Below the pieces are notes generated by a model. It saw only the letters and a list, made by a program, of their open reading frames with translations. It was not told where the DNA came from and searched no databases. A stretch of 6,458 nucleotides of DNA, from the NCBI GenBank assembly GCA_012521805.1, contig JAAYLQ010000132.1, positions 1-6,458 of the forward strand, read 5' to 3'. How positions within the stretch are numbered: the stretch's first letter is position 1; each line of letters starts with the position of its first letter. The stretch comes from Bacillota bacterium. Its GTDB lineage: Bacteria; Bacillota; Limnochordia; Darwinibacteriales; DTU012. This document shows positions 5,934 to 6,458 of the stretch, in pieces. The translations under genes were made by a program, and so were the position numbers.

Positions 5934-6173
5934 ATGGCTTTAGTTCGCTGTCCTCACTGCGGCCGGAGTGAGCATACCGATCTCCACGGCCGCTATCTAG
6001 TAGAATGCAGTGACTGCGGTCAAAAATTTGCTGCTGTCATTCTCAGCAGCGGAGAGCATCATGATCTGAAAATCGTCTGCCCCCAGTGCAGCCACAGTGA
6101 AATCATATCGATCCATGACGATGCAGTTCTGAAAGTTAAGTGCAGTCAGTGCGGATGTGAGTTTGGGGTCTAG
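5934..6173 (+). CDS. Tandem double zinc-ribbon protein (MJ0042-like)
   Basis: This 79-residue protein is made of two similar zinc ribbons. The first has cysteines at 6, 9, 25 and 28 (CPHCGRSEHTD ... VECSDCGQKF); the second at 49, 52, 70 and 73 (CPQCSHSEIIS ... VKCSQCGCEF), with an extra Cys75. The two halves align over nearly their whole length, so the gene looks like an internal duplication. The CPxC ... vxCsxCGxxF layout recalls MJ0042-type and related short ribbons, which bind zinc and often mediate protein or nucleic-acid contacts. No catalytic domain is present. A textbook AAGGAGG lies 7 bases before the ATG and overlaps the stop of the small membrane protein, so the two are very likely one transcript and coupled. 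It is presumably cytoplasmic. Its partner could be the membrane protein or the TasA-like protein, but that is only inference from position. Confidence 0.85.
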   Translation: MALVRCPHCGRSEHTDLHGRYLVECSDCGQKFAAVILSSGEHHDLKIVCPQCSHSEIISIHDDAVLKVKCSQCGCEFGV

Positions 6174-6199
6174 CCCCCGGGGTTTGACCCCACTCTCAC
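6157..6199 (+). terminator. Hairpin at the end of the zinc-ribbon gene, probable terminator
   Basis: GTGAG-tt-TGGGGTC (6157-6170) pairs with GACCCCA-ct-CTCAC (6186-6199). This gives 12 bp broken by a 2x2 internal loop, with a 15-base apical loop that contains CCCCCGGGG. The left arm and the stop codon are within the hairpin. The T-run behind it is poor (TTGGATAC), so termination may be partial or Rho-assisted. It is well placed to end the cassette before the arginase promoter. Confidence 0.5.
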
Positions 6200-6381
6200 T
6201 TGGATACAGAATTGTTATATGTATTCTTAAACTTTGAATTCAATTTGACCGCCACTGCGGCAGATTGGCTTAATCTAACTTCTGCTGTTGATTTTACAGC
6301 AAATATTTCAGCATGATATAATACATGTTGCTTGCAGTTCAAGATTGGACAACCAGTCGGCTGCCTTAAGGAGTGGAAATA
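6200..6381 (+). other. Intergenic leader between the zinc-ribbon cassette and the arginase-family gene
   Basis: This stretch is AT-rich in its first part (TTGTTATATGTATTCTTAAAC) and holds a small CCGC-CACT-GCGG hairpin at about 6249-6260. The promoter at 6293-6322 follows, then an untranslated leader of roughly 50 bases. I see no coding frame with a ribosome site, no tRNA, and no riboswitch I recognise. A 74-codon frame on the minus strand overlaps the arginase start and is taken as chance. Confidence 0.4.
6293..6322 (+). promoter_or_regulatory. Sigma-A-type promoter with extended -10 for the arginase-family gene
   Basis: TTTACA (6293-6298, 5 of 6 to consensus) and a perfect TATAAT (6317-6322) are 18 bases apart. 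The -10 is preceded by TGA, which gives the extended TGN motif. Transcription would start near 6329, about 50 bases before the ATG at 6382. This is the best promoter in the window. Confidence 0.7.
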
Positions 6382-6458
6382 ATGGCAAAAACAATCGCAA
6401 TATTGGGGGCACCATCCCAAGCAGGGCAGGAGCAGGACGGAACTAGGTTTGGACCACA
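6382..6458 (+). CDS. Arginase/agmatinase-family protein, 5' end only
   Basis: Only 25 codons are visible before the window ends. MAKTIAILGAPSQAG followed by QEQDGTRFGP fits the N-terminus of the ureohydrolase (arginase/agmatinase/formiminoglutamase) family, where an initial strand ending in a hGhPxxxG turn is followed by a G-R-x-GP-x-(A/L)-R motif. The manganese-binding histidine and aspartates lie beyond the window, so the substrate (arginine, agmatine or another guanidino compound) cannot be decided. The ATG is well supported by AAGGAG with 8 bases between, and by the promoter at 6293-6322. With its own promoter and a hairpin before it, the gene is probably not part of the zinc-ribbon cassette. 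Confidence 0.75.
   Translation, partial: MAKTIAILGAPSQAGQEQDGTRFGP

Noticed and set aside
6196..6420. 74-codon minus-strand frame with many cysteines and histidines
   Set aside because: It overlaps the arginase-family start, the promoter and the intergenic leader on the other strand. I saw no convincing ribosome site, and the composition looks like translated non-coding DNA.

Overview
The window looks like chromosomal DNA of a Bacillota (Firmicutes) bacterium. Strong GGAGG-type ribosome binding sites precede most genes, and the phosphosugar mutase is of the PgcA kind. An exported beta-barrel-like protein of the Wzi capsule-assembly type suggests an outer membrane. I therefore favour a diderm Firmicute (Limnochordia, Halanaerobiales or Negativicutes type). 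This is inferred from gene content only. Nothing points to a phage, transposon, CRISPR array or RNA gene.

Left part (1-3157): the 3' end of a TraB/PrgY-family gene (+) converges on a rluA-family pseudouridine synthase / phosphosugar mutase pair (both -). The stop codons of the TraB gene and the mutase lie 4 bases apart. One perfect 11-bp hairpin, built from the last codons of both genes, probably terminates both transcripts.

Middle part (3158-5143): an 86-bp divergent spacer leads into the Wzi-like outer-membrane protein (+). This gene runs head-on into a membrane-embedded CTP-dependent polyprenol/diacylglycerol kinase-like gene (-). The mutase (glucose-1-phosphate supply), the Wzi-like protein and the lipid kinase could all serve envelope glycan synthesis, but they are not one operon.

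Right part (5144-6458): this is the least ordinary region. A compact (+) cassette encodes (i) a 154-aa TasA/camelysin-like beta protein with no signal peptide, lysine, histidine or cysteine and a strong acidic excess; (ii) a 46-aa single-span membrane protein whose best start is AUU; and (iii) a 79-aa protein of two tandem zinc ribbons, whose ribosome binding site overlaps the stop of (ii). A 16-bp hairpin separates (i) from (ii), and another hairpin closes the cassette. A good sigma-A-type promoter then drives an arginase-family gene that is cut by the window end. The cassette is the best candidate here for an undescribed system; its function is unknown.
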